Origin: Schlesneria paludicola DSM 18645
GTDB taxonomy: Bacteria; Planctomycetota; Planctomycetia; Planctomycetales; Planctomycetaceae
Assembly: GCA_945862235.1 (NCBI GenBank)
Contig: CAMAYU010000054.1
Location: 1 to 32,850 of the forward strand
Direction of reading: 5' to 3'
DNA length: 32,850 bases
Shown here: piece by piece, positions 13,680-24,361 of the stretch
How the letters are laid out: each line of letters opens with the position of its first letter
Position numbering within the stretch: position 1 is the stretch's first letter
The notes under the pieces: model-generated
The model's database searches: none
What the model saw: only the letters and a program-made list of their open reading frames with translations
What the model was told of the DNA's origin: nothing
Position numbers and translations under genes: made by a program

Positions 13680-14750
13680 TCACATTTGCTTCAATAAGTC
13701 GTTGATTGGGCCGATGTACGCGATCATGAAGATGCGGAACACGATGAACACGATCATGATCGCGACCAGCGCCCAGATCATCCACGCGAGTGTCCCGGTC
13801 AGCGCGGCCAAGCTCCGTCGCGCCTGTTCTTCGAGCTGGGGGCTGAGTCGTTCGAGGGTCTCGGGAACGGTCCCGGTCGCCTCGCCGACTCGCACCAGTT
13901 CGAGGTATTCGACCGGAAACAGGTTGGTCGCGGCGAGGGCCTCGGACAGGTCTTCGCCCCCCTGCACCATCCCGATCACTTGTGGTGCCGCCGCCGCGAA
14001 CGATCCGTTGGCGGTCGCCTTCAGGCTGGCGTCGAGACTCGGGCCGATCGGCATCCCGGCTTGTTGAGTCAGCGCGAAGGCCCACGAGAATCGGGCCATT
14101 GCGAAAGATCGCAGGCAGTAGCCGATCACCGGGATGCGGAGCAGGATCGCGTGGATCGTCGCTCGGCCGCGCAGCCCGCGCGTCAGTAGTTGATACGCCA
14201 CGAACAGGGCGAACGCCGATCCGAAATTCAGGAACAGCCACATCAGCGAACCCGATGCGCCGGTCAGGCCAAGACCGAGAATGTCCAACGGTTCGTTCCC
14301 CTTCCCTGATGCGATCATCCCCATGATAAAGATCAGGCCGGCGACGATGAACACGGCCGCAACGAGCTGAAACAGGGGCCACGCGATCGCTCCCACAAAC
14401 GTTCTGCGCAGTCGAATCAGGTTCTCGTAGTGATCGGCTAACGACGCGAGAACTTCCGGCAGCGAACCGGTCTCCTCGGCGACCGAGACCAAGTCGATCA
14501 TCAACTCGGGAAACCGACCGGGATGCGCCCGCATCGACGCCGCGATGTCCTGCCCCTTGCGCAGGTCGTCGACAATGGACTTGGAGACTTGCTGCAACAC
14601 CCCATGTCGTGACTGGCCTCCCGCGACCTGAACCGCCTTTAAAATGTTCACACCCGAATGGAGCAACGTCCCCAACGACCGGCAAAACGTCGCGAGAATT
14701 CCCCACGGCAACTGCGATCCGAACACCTGCGACCGAATCGAACTGGCCAC
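13680..14750 (-). CDS. GspF/PilC family inner-membrane protein (type II secretion/type IV pilus type)
   Basis: The 356-residue protein has the double T2SSF layout: a cytoplasmic domain at about 15-125 (FCRSLGTLLHSGVNILKAVQ, then EETGSLPEVLASLADHYENL), membrane segments around 128-150 and 180-205, a second cytoplasmic domain (FSWAFALTQQAGMPIGPSLD, then GEATGTVPETLERLSPQLEE) and a C-terminal membrane helix (LAWMIWALVAIMIVFIVFRI). Such proteins are the inner-membrane platform of pseudopilus or pilus machines. No GspE ATPase or pseudopilin gene is adjacent, so its machine must be encoded elsewhere. The GTG at 14750 is chosen because GGGAG on the minus strand lies 7 nt upstream; the open frame extends to 14897 but through an inverted repeat. 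Confidence 0.85.
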   Translation of the reverse strand: MASSIRSQVFGSQLPWGILATFCRSLGTLLHSGVNILKAVQVAGGQSRHGVLQQVSKSIVDDLRKGQDIAASMRAHPGRFPELMIDLVSVAEETGSLPEVLASLADHYENLIRLRRTFVGAIAWPLFQLVAAVFIVAGLIFIMGMIASGKGNEPLDILGLGLTGASGSLMWLFLNFGSAFALFVAYQLLTRGLRGRATIHAILLRIPVIGYCLRSFAMARFSWAFALTQQAGMPIGPSLDASLKATANGSFAAAAPQVIGMVQGGEDLSEALAATNLFPVEYLELVRVGEATGTVPETLERLSPQLEEQARRSLAALTGTLAWMIWALVAIMIVFIVFRIFMIAYIGPINDLLKQM

Positions 14751-14874
14751 GATAGAACTCCCGTCGTGAGAAGATTTGAAAGACAATCGCACTTCAACAC
14801 CCAAGTGTGAACGCCACGTCACTCGAGCTTTGGGGACCAAAACAGGAAAGAAAAAATCAAAGCCAGCAGGGGGA

Positions 14875-14956
14875 CACTGATCTCCGCTGATCGACACTAA
14901 TTCAGACCTGAATCTTCGCGTCCTCCATTATTAGCGACGATCAGCGGAGATCAGTG
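14875..14956. repeat. perfect 19-bp inverted repeat in a divergent region
   Basis: Arms 14875-14893 and 14938-14956 are perfect reverse complements with a 44-nt loop. It occupies the centre of the 334-base divergent gap between the GspF-like gene and the FG-GAP gene; the remainder of that gap shows no further gene. Confidence 0.85.
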
Positions 14957-15084
14957 TTCTCACTTCTTGATTAGACCAAACGGAGCGTTCAGCCCGCGTG
15001 TGCGCGTGGACTCGTGGCTGACCGCGGTCGCATGGTAGCATCGCGCCGTGGTTCGTTCTCACTGCTTACTCAAGGATTCTCACC

Positions 15085-16278
15085 ATGCTGCGGTCTCGGG
15101 GGTTGTTGGCGTTGATGCTGTTCTTGTGCGGTTCGCGCGGCGTTCTGGCGGGTGTGCCGAAGTTTGAGGCTCATGTGATCGACCCGAACATCGGCAACGT
15201 CTGTTATGCCGTGGCCTCGGCCGACGTGAACGGTGACGGGAAGCTCGACATCGTGGCTGTCAGCGAGAACCGCGTGCAGTGGTACGAAGCGCCGTCGTGG
15301 ACGAAGCACATCATTTTGGAAGACCAACTCGAAGCCGAGCATGTTTGCATCGCGGCACTTGACATCGACCAAGACGGGAAGCTCGACTTCGCGATTGGCG
15401 CGGGCTGGATCAAGTCGAACAGTGGGACGATTCAGTGGATCACGCGCGGTGCGAAGCCGGAAGACAAGTGGAACGTTCACTTCATCGGGAAAGAGAAAAC
15501 GACGCACCGGATGAGCTTCGCCGACGTGTTGGGAACCGGGCGACCGCAGTTGGTGGTCTCACCGCTGACTCGCAGTGCCGAAGGAGCGACGGGCGTGCGA
15601 CTGCTGGCGTTTGAGATTCCGAAGCAGCCCAAGACGGATCGCTGGATGCCGACGGTCCTCGATGCGACCGTGAACCGGATGCATGCGCACACTCACGCCG
15701 ACTGGGACGGCGATGGCAAAGGGGACACGATCGTCTCGGGCGAAGAAGGTGTGTTCCTCGTTCAACGCAAGGGCGACGCCTTCGCGAAGACGTTGCTCGG
15801 GACCGGAGCCAGTGGCGACAAGCCCGAACTACGCGGCGCGGGTGAAGTGAAGCTGGGACGCCTGAAAGGCTCGCGCCGCTTCATCGCGACGGTCGAACCG
15901 ATGCACGGCACGAGCGTCGCCGTTTATCTCAACAATGCCGATGGATCGTTGCCGCTGAAGCGAGTCGTGATTGAAGAGACCCTGAAACAAGGCCACGCGG
16001 TTTGGACCGCCGATCTCGACGGCGACGGCTCCGACGAGGTGGTGGTCGGGCATCGCGAACCGGGGACCGGCACCGTCAAAGGGCCGGGCCTGTACGTCTT
16101 TTCGAGCGATGACGAAGCTGGATCGAAGTGGACGAAGCACATCATCGACGATGGCGGCATAGCGGTCGAAGACGCCTTCGCCACTGACCTCAACGGCGAC
16201 GGCCGCCCTGATCTAGTCGCCGGTGGCCGAGCCACTCACAACGTGAAGCTGTATATCAACGCGGGCGCAACGAAGTAA
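15085..16278 (+). CDS. secreted FG-GAP/VCBS repeat protein
   Basis: The 397-residue protein has an N-terminal signal peptide (residues 1-22, RGLLALMLFLCGSRGVLAG) and repeated beta-propeller blades of FG-GAP/VCBS type. Calcium-binding loops of the form DxDxDGxxD are visible at 47-55 (DVNGDGKLD), 93-101 (DIDQDGKLD), 206-214 (DWDGDGKGD), 310-318 (DLDGDGSDE) and 368-376 (DLNGDGRPD). It is probably an extracytoplasmic binding or structural protein, a class greatly expanded in planctomycetes; no enzymatic residues are apparent. ATG at 15085 has AAGGA at about 15072. It converges on the sugar isomerase-like gene, with a hairpin between. Confidence 0.88.
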   Translation: MLRSRGLLALMLFLCGSRGVLAGVPKFEAHVIDPNIGNVCYAVASADVNGDGKLDIVAVSENRVQWYEAPSWTKHIILEDQLEAEHVCIAALDIDQDGKLDFAIGAGWIKSNSGTIQWITRGAKPEDKWNVHFIGKEKTTHRMSFADVLGTGRPQLVVSPLTRSAEGATGVRLLAFEIPKQPKTDRWMPTVLDATVNRMHAHTHADWDGDGKGDTIVSGEEGVFLVQRKGDAFAKTLLGTGASGDKPELRGAGEVKLGRLKGSRRFIATVEPMHGTSVAVYLNNADGSLPLKRVVIEETLKQGHAVWTADLDGDGSDEVVVGHREPGTGTVKGPGLYVFSSDDEAGSKWTKHIIDDGGIAVEDAFATDLNGDGRPDLVAGGRATHNVKLYINAGATK

Positions 16279-16295
16279 TTCCGCCGTGTCGTTTT

Positions 16296-16327
16296 CGTCT
16301 CCACCGACCTCACATTCGGTGGAGACG
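16296..16327. terminator. perfect 12-bp hairpin between convergent genes
   Basis: Stem 16296-16307 pairs perfectly with 16316-16327 around an 8-nt loop, 17 bases after the FG-GAP stop codon and 26 bases from the end of the minus-strand gene. Its place between converging genes suggests bidirectional termination; a T run is missing on both sides. Confidence 0.65.
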
Positions 16328-16353
16328 GTGGCGGTCACTGTAGAACTACAGAA

Positions 16354-17307
16354 CTACGCCTCGGCTCGCAGTCCCGCCTTGATGAAGGCGGGATGGATGT
16401 TGGTGTAGGAGCGTTTGGCGGCGGCGAGGGGATCATAGCCGGGCTTGTTGAAGACTTGGGCGCTGACCTCGACGACGACTGAGCCGCGATAGCCGCCCGC
16501 CTTGAGCCGTATCAGGTACTCGGCGTAGTCGATATCGCGGGCGTCGCCGGGGAGTGCGAACTCGGTTTTGCCGTCGGTGGTGGTGATGTTGTCCTTGATG
16601 TGGACGAAGACGGTCTCGCCAATCATGGCGGAAAGAGAATCGGCCAGATTGAGCTGCTGGCGTTGGAAGTGGCTGTAGTCGAAGACCAGTCGAATCCACG
16701 GGCTGTTGATTTGACGGACCAGCCACTGTGCATCCCGCGGCGTGTGCAAGGCTCCGGAAATGTGAGCCTTGATCGCGATGACCGTCTTGTGAGCTAAGGC
16801 AACTCGCTCCCAGTCCTTCAGTGCGACGACCATCTTGTCGCGCAGCTGTTCCCACTCGGCAGGCTTGCCACCGAGGACCGTTTCGATCAGCGGCGGCTCA
16901 TCCGGCGCGAGGCCGTGCGCCAGTTCGCAGGCCGCCTTGAGTCGCTCCAGATTCGTTTGATGCTGCGCTGCGGGGACGACGAGGCCGAGGTTCTCCATTA
17001 AACACGGCAGATCGAGGGCGAGGTCATTCAGTTGTGACCGGATTGCCACTCGATCTGCTTTTGTCAGAGCCGCCGCATCACACGGCCAGTCTTTCAGGCA
17101 GGCGAGTTCGACGCCGCTGTAGCCAATGTCGGCGCAGGCCTTCAGTGCTTCCGCGACCTTCAGTGATCTCATGCCATACAGGCTGAAGCCGAACCCGATC
17201 CGAGCAGGTGGCGCGGCGAACGCGGTTTGCCCCAGTGCGGCCAGCCCCGCTGAGACGGCTGTTGCTTGGAGAAACTCGCGCCGTGAGATGGCTGCTGTGA
17301 TATTCAT
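16354..17307 (-). CDS. Tat-exported sugar phosphate isomerase/epimerase-like TIM-barrel protein
   Basis: The 317-residue protein belongs to the xylose-isomerase-like TIM barrel (AP endonuclease 2) superfamily, which includes many sugar isomerases and epimerases using a divalent metal. Residues 1-32 form a twin-arginine signal ([19 protein letters not shown], then AFAAPP), so it probably works in the periplasm. Barrel landmarks are [24 protein letters not shown], the acidic and histidine residues in LVFDYSHFQ and VFVHIKDN, and [10 protein letters not shown] near the end, likely metal ligands. Substrate is unknown. ATG at 17307 directly precedes the Tat signal; the open frame further upstream lacks a plausible start. 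It is divergent from groEL1 across a 452-base gap. Confidence 0.85.
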   Translation of the reverse strand: MNITAAISRREFLQATAVSAGLAALGQTAFAAPPARIGFGFSLYGMRSLKVAEALKACADIGYSGVELACLKDWPCDAAALTKADRVAIRSQLNDLALDLPCLMENLGLVVPAAQHQTNLERLKAACELAHGLAPDEPPLIETVLGGKPAEWEQLRDKMVVALKDWERVALAHKTVIAIKAHISGALHTPRDAQWLVRQINSPWIRLVFDYSHFQRQQLNLADSLSAMIGETVFVHIKDNITTTDGKTEFALPGDARDIDYAEYLIRLKAGGYRGSVVVEVSAQVFNKPGYDPLAAAKRSYTNIHPAFIKAGLRAEA

Positions 17308-19448
<2,141 letters not shown>

Positions 19449-19458
19449 AAAATCTCTT

Positions 19459-19614
19459 AGCTGTTAGCTCTTAGCGATTAGCTGAGAAAGACAGCGAAGA
19501 GGATTTCAGGCTCCGGCGCCACGCTCGCTCTCACGCAGGCACAGTCAAAAGTTCAACAACATTCAATAGCGGTTTTCCATCTGGCTAGCCGCTTAAAGCT
19601 AATTGCTAACAGCT
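19459..19614. repeat. imperfect inverted repeat in the groEL1-groES gap
   Basis: A 10-bp core at 19459-19468 (agctgttagc) is repeated inverted at 19605-19614, and flanking words built from ttagc/gctaa extend the pairing imperfectly. Both arms lie just inside the ends of the gap, so the transcript between groEL1 and groES could fold back. Function unknown. Confidence 0.55.
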
Positions 19615-19631
19615 CTCTTAAGGACTTATCA

Positions 19632-19922
19632 ATGAATCTCAAGCCTCTCGATGATCGCGTTGTGGTTGAGCCTCTGACGGCTGAAGAGAAGACGGCTGGC
19701 GGCATCGTGCTGCCGGATGCTGCCAAGGAAAAGCCACAGCGTGGCAAGGTTCTCGCCGTCGGTCCCGGCCGGTTGCTCGACAGCGGCGAACGCTGCCCAG
19801 TGGCTGTGAAGGTCGGTGACGAAGTTCTGTTCGCCAAGTACGGCGGAACGGAAATCGAAGTCGAAAAGAAGGAAGTCAAAATTCTCCGCGAGTCGGACAT
19901 TCTCGCGAAAGTGACAGCCTGA
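19632..19922 (+). CDS. groES: co-chaperonin GroES
   Basis: GroES is the 10-kDa heptameric lid of the GroEL chamber. The 96-residue protein shows the standard pattern: [20 protein letters not shown] at the N-terminus, the mobile-loop region [20 protein letters not shown] (about 20-39), [13 protein letters not shown], and the end segment [23 protein letters not shown] at 19632 has AAGGAC at 19620-19625. It is the only GroES visible and lies between two GroEL genes, so it presumably serves both. Confidence 0.96.
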   Translation: MNLKPLDDRVVVEPLTAEEKTAGGIVLPDAAKEKPQRGKVLAVGPGRLLDSGERCPVAVKVGDEVLFAKYGGTEIEVEKKEVKILRESDILAKVTA

Positions 19923-19935
19923 CGAAGTAGCGGGT

Positions 19936-20012
19936 AGTGGATGGTGGGTAGTGGATAGATTCCCCTATCAAGCGTCCTCTGGCTACCCACCGCCCACTAT
20001 TGACCATCCACT
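19936..20012. repeat. nested inverted repeat in the groES-groEL2 gap
   Basis: An outer 10-bp arm at 19936-19945 (agtggatggt) pairs with 20003-20012, and an inner 9-bp arm at 19943-19951 pairs with 19983-19991, with further degenerate gtagtgg words between. The repeat fills the gap up to 13 bases before the groEL2 Shine-Dalgarno sequence. Confidence 0.55.
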
Positions 20013-20035
20013 CGTTTTCTCCACAGGAGCCTCTC

Positions 20036-21652
20036 GTGGCTAAGCAACTGTTGTTCGATGATCGTGCTCGGCTGAAGCTGCAACGTGGCGTTGAGACGCT
20101 GGCGAAGGCTGTCGCCGTGACGATGGGTCCCACCGGTCGAAACGTCATCATCGACAAGTCGTTCGGGAACCCGGTCGTGACCAAGGACGGTGTGACCGTC
20201 TCGAAGGAAGTTGAACTCGAAGACGCCTACGAACACATGGGCGCGAAGCTCGTGAACGAAGTCGCCTCCAAGACGAGCGACATCGCTGGCGACGGCACAA
20301 CGACCGCTACGGTTCTCGCCCGGGCGATTTATAGCGAAGGACTTCGCGGTCTGACGCTGGGAGCCAACCCGACGATCGTCCGCAAGGGGATCGAAAAGGC
20401 TGTCGATGCGGCCATTCAAGCGATCGAGAAGATGGCCAAGCCTGTCTCGTCGAAAGAAGAGATCGCTCAAGTCGGTGCCATCTCGGCCAACAACGATCGC
20501 ACGATTGGTGACTTGATTGCCGATGCGATGGAGAAGGTCGGTCGTGACGGTGTCATCACTGTTGAGGAAGGCAAAGGGAACTCAACGACGTTGCAAACCG
20601 CTGAAGGAATGCAGTTCGACAAGGGCTACATTTCGCCGTACTTGGTCACTCATCCCGAAGAGATGAAGTGCATTCTCGACGACTGCTACATCCTGCTGTT
20701 CGAGAAGAAGATTTCGAGCCTCCGCGATTTCGTGCCGATCCTCGAAAAGGTCGCTCAACGCAGCAAACCGCTGCTCGTCGTCGCCGAAGATATCGACGGC
20801 GAAGCGTTGACGGCCTTGGTCGTCAACAAGCTGCGTGGAGTCCTCCAAATTTGTGCCGTGAAGGCACCCGGATTTGGTGATCGCCGTAAGGCGATGATGG
20901 GCGACATGGCGACGCTGACCGGTGGAACGCTGATCTCGGAAGACCTCGGCATCAAGCTGGAGTCGGTCGAACTCAGCCATCTCGGTCGTGCGAAGAAGAT
21001 CGAAGTAACGAAGGATGCCTGCACGATCATCGAAGGTGCTGGCGACTCCGCCGAGATTAAGGCTCGCGTCGATCAGATTCGTCGTCAGATTGAAGCGACC
21101 GAAAGCCAGTACGATCGTGAGAAGTTCCAAGAACGTCTTGCCAAGATCACCGGCGGCGTGGCGATCATCTCGGTCGGTGCCGCCACCGAAGCCGAAATGA
21201 AGCAGACCAAGGCCCGCATGGAAGATGCCCTGCACGCGACTCGCGCCGCCGTCGAAGAGGGAATCCTCCCCGGTGGTGGTGTGGCGTTGCTGCGAGCCAT
21301 CGAAGCGGTCAGTGAAGTGAAGGCCAAGGGGGACGAGAAGATCGGCGTTCAGATCGTCATCAAAGCGCTCGAAGCTCCGATCCGTCAGATCGTCAACAAC
21401 AGCGGCCTCGACGGCAGCGTGGTGGCCGACGAAGTTCGCAACATGGCGAAGAACACTGGCTACGATGCCAACAGCGGCAAGTACGTCGATATGTACAAGG
21501 CTGGCATCATCGACCCCGCCAAGGTCGTGAAGAGTGCCCTTCGCAATGCGGCTTCCATCGCCGGACTGATGTTGACCACCTCGGTCCTCGTCACCCGTAG
21601 CGATGACACCGATGGCAATGCCAAGGGCAAGACCGAGGGGTCCGTGCGATAA
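20036..21652 (+). CDS. groEL: chaperonin GroEL, copy 2 (no GGM tail)
   Basis: This 538-residue paralogue keeps all core GroEL features: MGPTGRN near residue 30, [14 protein letters not shown] at about 85-98, [15 protein letters not shown] with the catalytic aspartate and [13 protein letters not shown]. It differs from copy 1 in its C-terminus, which ends [20 protein letters not shown], charged and without Gly-Gly-Met repeats. In other bacteria with two GroELs such divergence goes with different substrate sets; that is inference here. The GTG at 20036 is preferred over the first in-frame start at 20000 because AGGAG at 20025-20029 lies 6 nt upstream and the VAKQLLF start matches the family. 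A terminator hairpin at 21708-21735 closes the groE block. Confidence 0.95.
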   Translation: MAKQLLFDDRARLKLQRGVETLAKAVAVTMGPTGRNVIIDKSFGNPVVTKDGVTVSKEVELEDAYEHMGAKLVNEVASKTSDIAGDGTTTATVLARAIYSEGLRGLTLGANPTIVRKGIEKAVDAAIQAIEKMAKPVSSKEEIAQVGAISANNDRTIGDLIADAMEKVGRDGVITVEEGKGNSTTLQTAEGMQFDKGYISPYLVTHPEEMKCILDDCYILLFEKKISSLRDFVPILEKVAQRSKPLLVVAEDIDGEALTALVVNKLRGVLQICAVKAPGFGDRRKAMMGDMATLTGGTLISEDLGIKLESVELSHLGRAKKIEVTKDACTIIEGAGDSAEIKARVDQIRRQIEATESQYDREKFQERLAKITGGVAIISVGAATEAEMKQTKARMEDALHATRAAVEEGILPGGGVALLRAIEAVSEVKAKGDEKIGVQIVIKALEAPIRQIVNNSGLDGSVVADEVRNMAKNTGYDANSGKYVDMYKAGIIDPAKVVKSALRNAASIAGLMLTTSVLVTRSDDTDGNAKGKTEGSVR

Positions 21653-21707
21653 TGTCTCGGTGAGAGTTTCTCTCGCCCGCGACATTCGACTTTGATTGAC
21701 AACTGCC

Positions 21708-21735
21708 GAACCGCCGGGCTTCCCCCCGGCGGTTC
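21708..21735 (+). terminator. probable terminator after groEL2
   Basis: Arms 21708-21718 and 21725-21735 form a perfect 11-bp GC-rich stem with a 6-nt loop, 56 bases after the groEL2 stop codon, followed by gttgtgt (T-containing but not a pure T run). It lies 42 bases before the next gene, separating the groE block from the DUF4160/DUF2442 pair. Confidence 0.7.
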
Positions 21736-21777
21736 GTTGTGTAAACGGTGCAGCTTTCTCAGCTCGGAAAGCGTGCG

Positions 21778-22012
21778 ATGCCGACAGTGCTGCGAATCGG
21801 TCGTTACCGCTTCTTCTTTTACAGCAACGAAGGACAGGAGCCGGCACACGTTCACGTTGAGTCTGGCGAAGACATGGCCAAGTTTTGGCCGGACCCCGTG
21901 TCGCTGTCTGCCAATCATGGGGTCAATTGACAGAGAGCTGACTGAGCTTGGTCAGTTAATCGAGGAGCATCAGGTGGAACTCGTCGAGGCTTGGAATGAG
22001 TACTTCAACTAG
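21778..22012 (+). pseudogene. DUF4160 family gene broken by a single-base frameshift
   Basis: The N-terminal part (MPTVLRIGRYRFFFYSNEGQ, then EPAHVHVESGEDMAKFWPDP) is a clear DUF4160 protein, read in one frame from ATG 21778 to a stop at 21928-21930. The expected C-terminal part (DRELTELGQLIEEHQVELVE, then AWNEYFN) continues in another frame from 21929 to a stop at 22010-22012. Removing one T from the pair at 21927-21928 restores one continuous product of about 77 residues, the normal family length. This is either a real inactivating insertion or a sequencing error. DUF4160 genes commonly sit next to DUF2442 genes, in arrangements that have been suggested to be toxin-antitoxin-like; the DUF2442 partner overlaps this gene by 17 bases. 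Confidence 0.85.
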
Positions 22013-22274
22013 CAGCTTGGCATCTCCGCTACGTTCGTTTCGCCCGACAACAACGCTGGCCAAGTCGGTCGATTTCTGTGACGAGATGATGCACGTGACG
22101 TTGACGGATGGACGAGTTATCAGCACGCCTGCGGCTTGGTTCCCCTCATTACTTCACGCCACTGCCGAACAGCGAGCGAATTGGGGAATCGGTGGTCACG
22201 GGGCTGGTTTGCACTGGCCAGACTTGGATGAAGATTTGCTCGTTACCGGTTTGTTGTGCAGTGGAACCGACTGA
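21996..22274 (+). CDS. DUF2442 family protein
   Basis: The 92-residue protein contains a complete DUF2442 domain at about 22-88: VDFCDEMMHVTLTDGRVIST, AAWFPSLLHATAEQRANW, and GLHWPDLDEDLLVTGLL. The family is small, probably DNA- or protein-binding, and is often paired with DUF4160, as here. ATG at 21996 lies within the end of the DUF4160 gene and has GAGG at 21986-21989, a translational-coupling arrangement. The first 20 residues are Ser/Thr-rich and not part of the domain. If DUF4160 is truly inactivated, this would be an orphaned partner. Confidence 0.82.
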   Translation: MSTSTSSLASPLRSFRPTTTLAKSVDFCDEMMHVTLTDGRVISTPAAWFPSLLHATAEQRANWGIGGHGAGLHWPDLDEDLLVTGLLCSGTD

Positions 22275-22290
22275 CATTGAGTTGAGTTAA

Positions 22291-22359
22291 CGTAGGGTGG
22301 GCATTGCCCACCATGGAATCAGCGAGCGAGTGGAATTGGTGGGCTGTGCCCACCCTACG
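22291..22359. repeat. 23-bp inverted repeat just upstream of dnaJ
   Basis: Arms 22291-22313 and 22337-22359 are reverse complements with two mismatches (ggcattgcc against ggctgtgcc) and a 23-nt loop. Each arm also contains its own small palindrome (gggcattgccc). It follows the DUF2442 stop by 16 bases and ends 17 bases before the dnaJ start codon, so it may end the upstream transcript or lie in the dnaJ leader. Confidence 0.85.
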
Positions 22360-22376
22360 CATTGAGCGGGGCCGCG

Positions 22377-23525
22377 ATGGCGACGATACGGTGTTATTAC
22401 GAGGTGCTGTCGGTCACGAAGACAGCGTCCGATGACGAGATCAAGAAGTCGTACCGCAAGCTGGCGGGGAAGCATCATCCCGACCGCAATCCGGGTGACG
22501 AGGCTGCGGTCGCGTTGTTCAAAGAAGCGGCGGAAGCCTTTGATGTTCTGAGCAATCCCGACAAGCGCTCGCGGTACGACCGCTTCGGTCACGCGGGTGT
22601 GCAAGGTGCGGCGGGAGGTGGCAGAGCCGGTGGCTTTGGCGATGTCGGCGACATCTTCGAAGCGTTCGGAGACATGTTTGGCGACATGCTCGGCGGCGGC
22701 GGCGGTGGTCGTCGGGGTGGAGGCTCACGCGGACGACGCGGCAACAGTTTGCAAACGTCGCTCACCGTGGAGCTGCTCGACGCGGCCGTCGGTTGTACGC
22801 GTGAAATCGAGATCGACAAGAACGTCTCGTGCATCACCTGCAAAGGGACAGGAGCCAAGCCGGGCACGAAGCCAACCAAGTGCGACTACTGCAACGGCAA
22901 GGGCCAGGTCATTCAGTCGCAGGGCTTCTTCCGCGTGCAGACGACTTGTCCCGCGTGTCGTGGTCAAGGCGATGTCGTTCGCGACAAGTGCGTTGATTGC
23001 CGAGGGACGAAGGTCGTGTCGCGGTCCTCTAAACTCGAAGTCAAAGTCCCGGCGGGGATCGACAACGGAATGCAGCTTTGTCTGCGCGGCGAGGGAGAGC
23101 CGGGCGAAGGGGGCGGACCACCGGGCGATCTTTACGTCGATGTCCGAGTGAAGTCGCATCCGTTGTTTGAACGAGATGGCAAGCATCTGACGTGTGAAGT
23201 TCCGATTACGTTTGCTCAAGCGGCGCTCGGCACGGAACTCGACATCCCGATCCTGACCGGCAAGCACCACATCGCGGTTCCAGCGGGGACTCAGCCTGGC
23301 GAAATCCTGCGGCTGCGAGGTCAGGGGATGCCCGACGTTCAAGGCGGAGCACGCGGCGACTTGCATGTGCAGTTCGATGTCGAAGTTCCCAAGAAACTCT
23401 CCAAGAAACAAGAAGAGTTACTCAGGCAACTGGCCGAACTCGACGACAAGCAAGTGAGTGCTCACCGCAAGTCGTTCTTCGAATCGGTGACGGAATTCTT
23501 CGGAACATCGAAACAGGAAGAGTGA
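22377..23525 (+). CDS. dnaJ: chaperone DnaJ
   Basis: DnaJ is the Hsp40 co-chaperone that loads substrates on DnaK and stimulates its ATPase. This 382-residue protein has the full type I layout: J domain at 6-72 with the HPD motif at 34-36, a Gly-rich linker (about 73-125, including LGGGGGGRRGGGSRGRRG), a zinc-finger region from Cys152 to about 212 with CITCKGTG, CDYCNGKG, CPACRGQG and CVDCRGTK, and the C-terminal substrate-binding domains. The fourth zinc motif lacks the last glycine of CxxCxGxG. ATG at 22377 is used; an in-frame TTG at 22362 is less likely. The grpE gene follows after 45 bases, but no dnaK is in the window. Confidence 0.95.
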   Translation: MATIRCYYEVLSVTKTASDDEIKKSYRKLAGKHHPDRNPGDEAAVALFKEAAEAFDVLSNPDKRSRYDRFGHAGVQGAAGGGRAGGFGDVGDIFEAFGDMFGDMLGGGGGGRRGGGSRGRRGNSLQTSLTVELLDAAVGCTREIEIDKNVSCITCKGTGAKPGTKPTKCDYCNGKGQVIQSQGFFRVQTTCPACRGQGDVVRDKCVDCRGTKVVSRSSKLEVKVPAGIDNGMQLCLRGEGEPGEGGGPPGDLYVDVRVKSHPLFERDGKHLTCEVPITFAQAALGTELDIPILTGKHHIAVPAGTQPGEILRLRGQGMPDVQGGARGDLHVQFDVEVPKKLSKKQEELLRQLAELDDKQVSAHRKSFFESVTEFFGTSKQEE

Positions 23526-23570
23526 GTGAAACGAGTCTTTTATTGAGTTGAGTGACAACGAGGTAGACGC

Positions 23571-24119
23571 ATGAGCAACGAAACGAACACAACAGAAGTC
23601 GAGACGGTTTCGATGAATGAGGCCCACGAAATGGACGCGGCACCGACTGTGGAAGAGCAGCTTCAGACGGCGTTGGCCGAGCGGGATCAGTTCAAGGACA
23701 AGTGGACACGCGCGCTGGCCGATCACGACAACTATCGTCGCCGCATCAATCGCGAGATGGACGAAGACCGCAAGTACGCCGCCCTCCCCTTGCTCAAGAC
23801 GCTGCTTCCCGCGTTCGATGGTCTGGACCGTGCGATCTTCGCGGCCTCCCAGTCGAAGAACGCCGACGAGTTGATCGGCGGCGTACAGCTCACGATCAAG
23901 CAACTCGAAACGGCGCTGAACGGCATGGGTGCGAAGAGCATCGCGGCGCTGGGACAACCGTTCGACCCGAACCAGCACGAGGCGATCTCGCAGGCCCCGT
24001 CAGCCGAGCATCCGCCGATGACGGTGTTGCACGACATCGAGCGAGGCTACATTCTGCACGACAGAATCGTTCGCCCGAGTAAGGTGATCGTTTCGATCGC
24101 GCCGCCGAACGCTGAGTAG
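23571..24119 (+). CDS. grpE: nucleotide exchange factor GrpE
   Basis: GrpE releases ADP from DnaK and completes the DnaK-DnaJ cycle. The 182-residue protein has an acidic N-terminus, a long helix typical of the GrpE dimer (about 27-60, LQTALAERDQFKDKWTRALA, then DHDNYRRRINREMDED), a four-helix-bundle segment (LLPAFDGLDRAIFA) and the C-terminal beta-domain signature (FDPNQHEAIS, VLHDIERGYILHDRIVRPSK). ATG at 23571 has a GAGG about 7 nt upstream. It lies 45 bases after dnaJ and is very likely cotranscribed. Confidence 0.95.
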   Translation: MSNETNTTEVETVSMNEAHEMDAAPTVEEQLQTALAERDQFKDKWTRALADHDNYRRRINREMDEDRKYAALPLLKTLLPAFDGLDRAIFAASQSKNADELIGGVQLTIKQLETALNGMGAKSIAALGQPFDPNQHEAISQAPSAEHPPMTVLHDIERGYILHDRIVRPSKVIVSIAPPNAE

Positions 24120-24137
24120 ATCTTGAACCATGCAACT

Positions 24138-24266
24138 CCACCGGGCTTGTCCCGGTGGCTCGCGGGTTTCTGCACTACTCTGACGCCGCCCTGCCCTCTT
24201 CCAGAACCGTGCCTGCGATGACTTGAGTAGCGCAAAGACCTGATTCCACCGGGGCAAGCCCGGTGG
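24138..24266. repeat. two copies of a 21-bp palindromic hairpin
   Basis: Bases 24138-24158 and 24246-24266 are near-identical inverted copies, and each is itself a hairpin (ccaccggg - 5 nt - cccggtgg). Either local hairpins or one large stem across an 87-nt spacer could form. The pair sits in the 242-base gap between grpE and the FmdB-type gene; the first hairpin, 18 bases after the grpE stop codon, could terminate the dnaJ-grpE transcript. Confidence 0.8.
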
Positions 24267-24361
24267 GGGGGGCGATTCAAATCTGCCACCCTGATGTGAT
24301 GCGGTTGTTGTTCCTGGTCCCTGACCACTGATTCCTGCCTCCCGTTCTCCGGAGCATCCCG

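Noticed and set aside
13615-14706. 363-codon minus-strand frame overlapping the GspF-like gene in another phase
   Set aside because: Arg/Gly/Pro-rich product typical of a shifted frame, while the GspF frame has clear T2SSF motifs and membrane helices.
22291-22359. tRNA or structured RNA gene
   Set aside because: The fold is a single long hairpin; no T-loop, anticodon arm or CCA end is present. No tRNA was recognised elsewhere either.
24138-24266. CRISPR-like spacing of repeated palindromes
   Set aside because: Only two units, inverted relative to each other, without regular spacers or cas genes.
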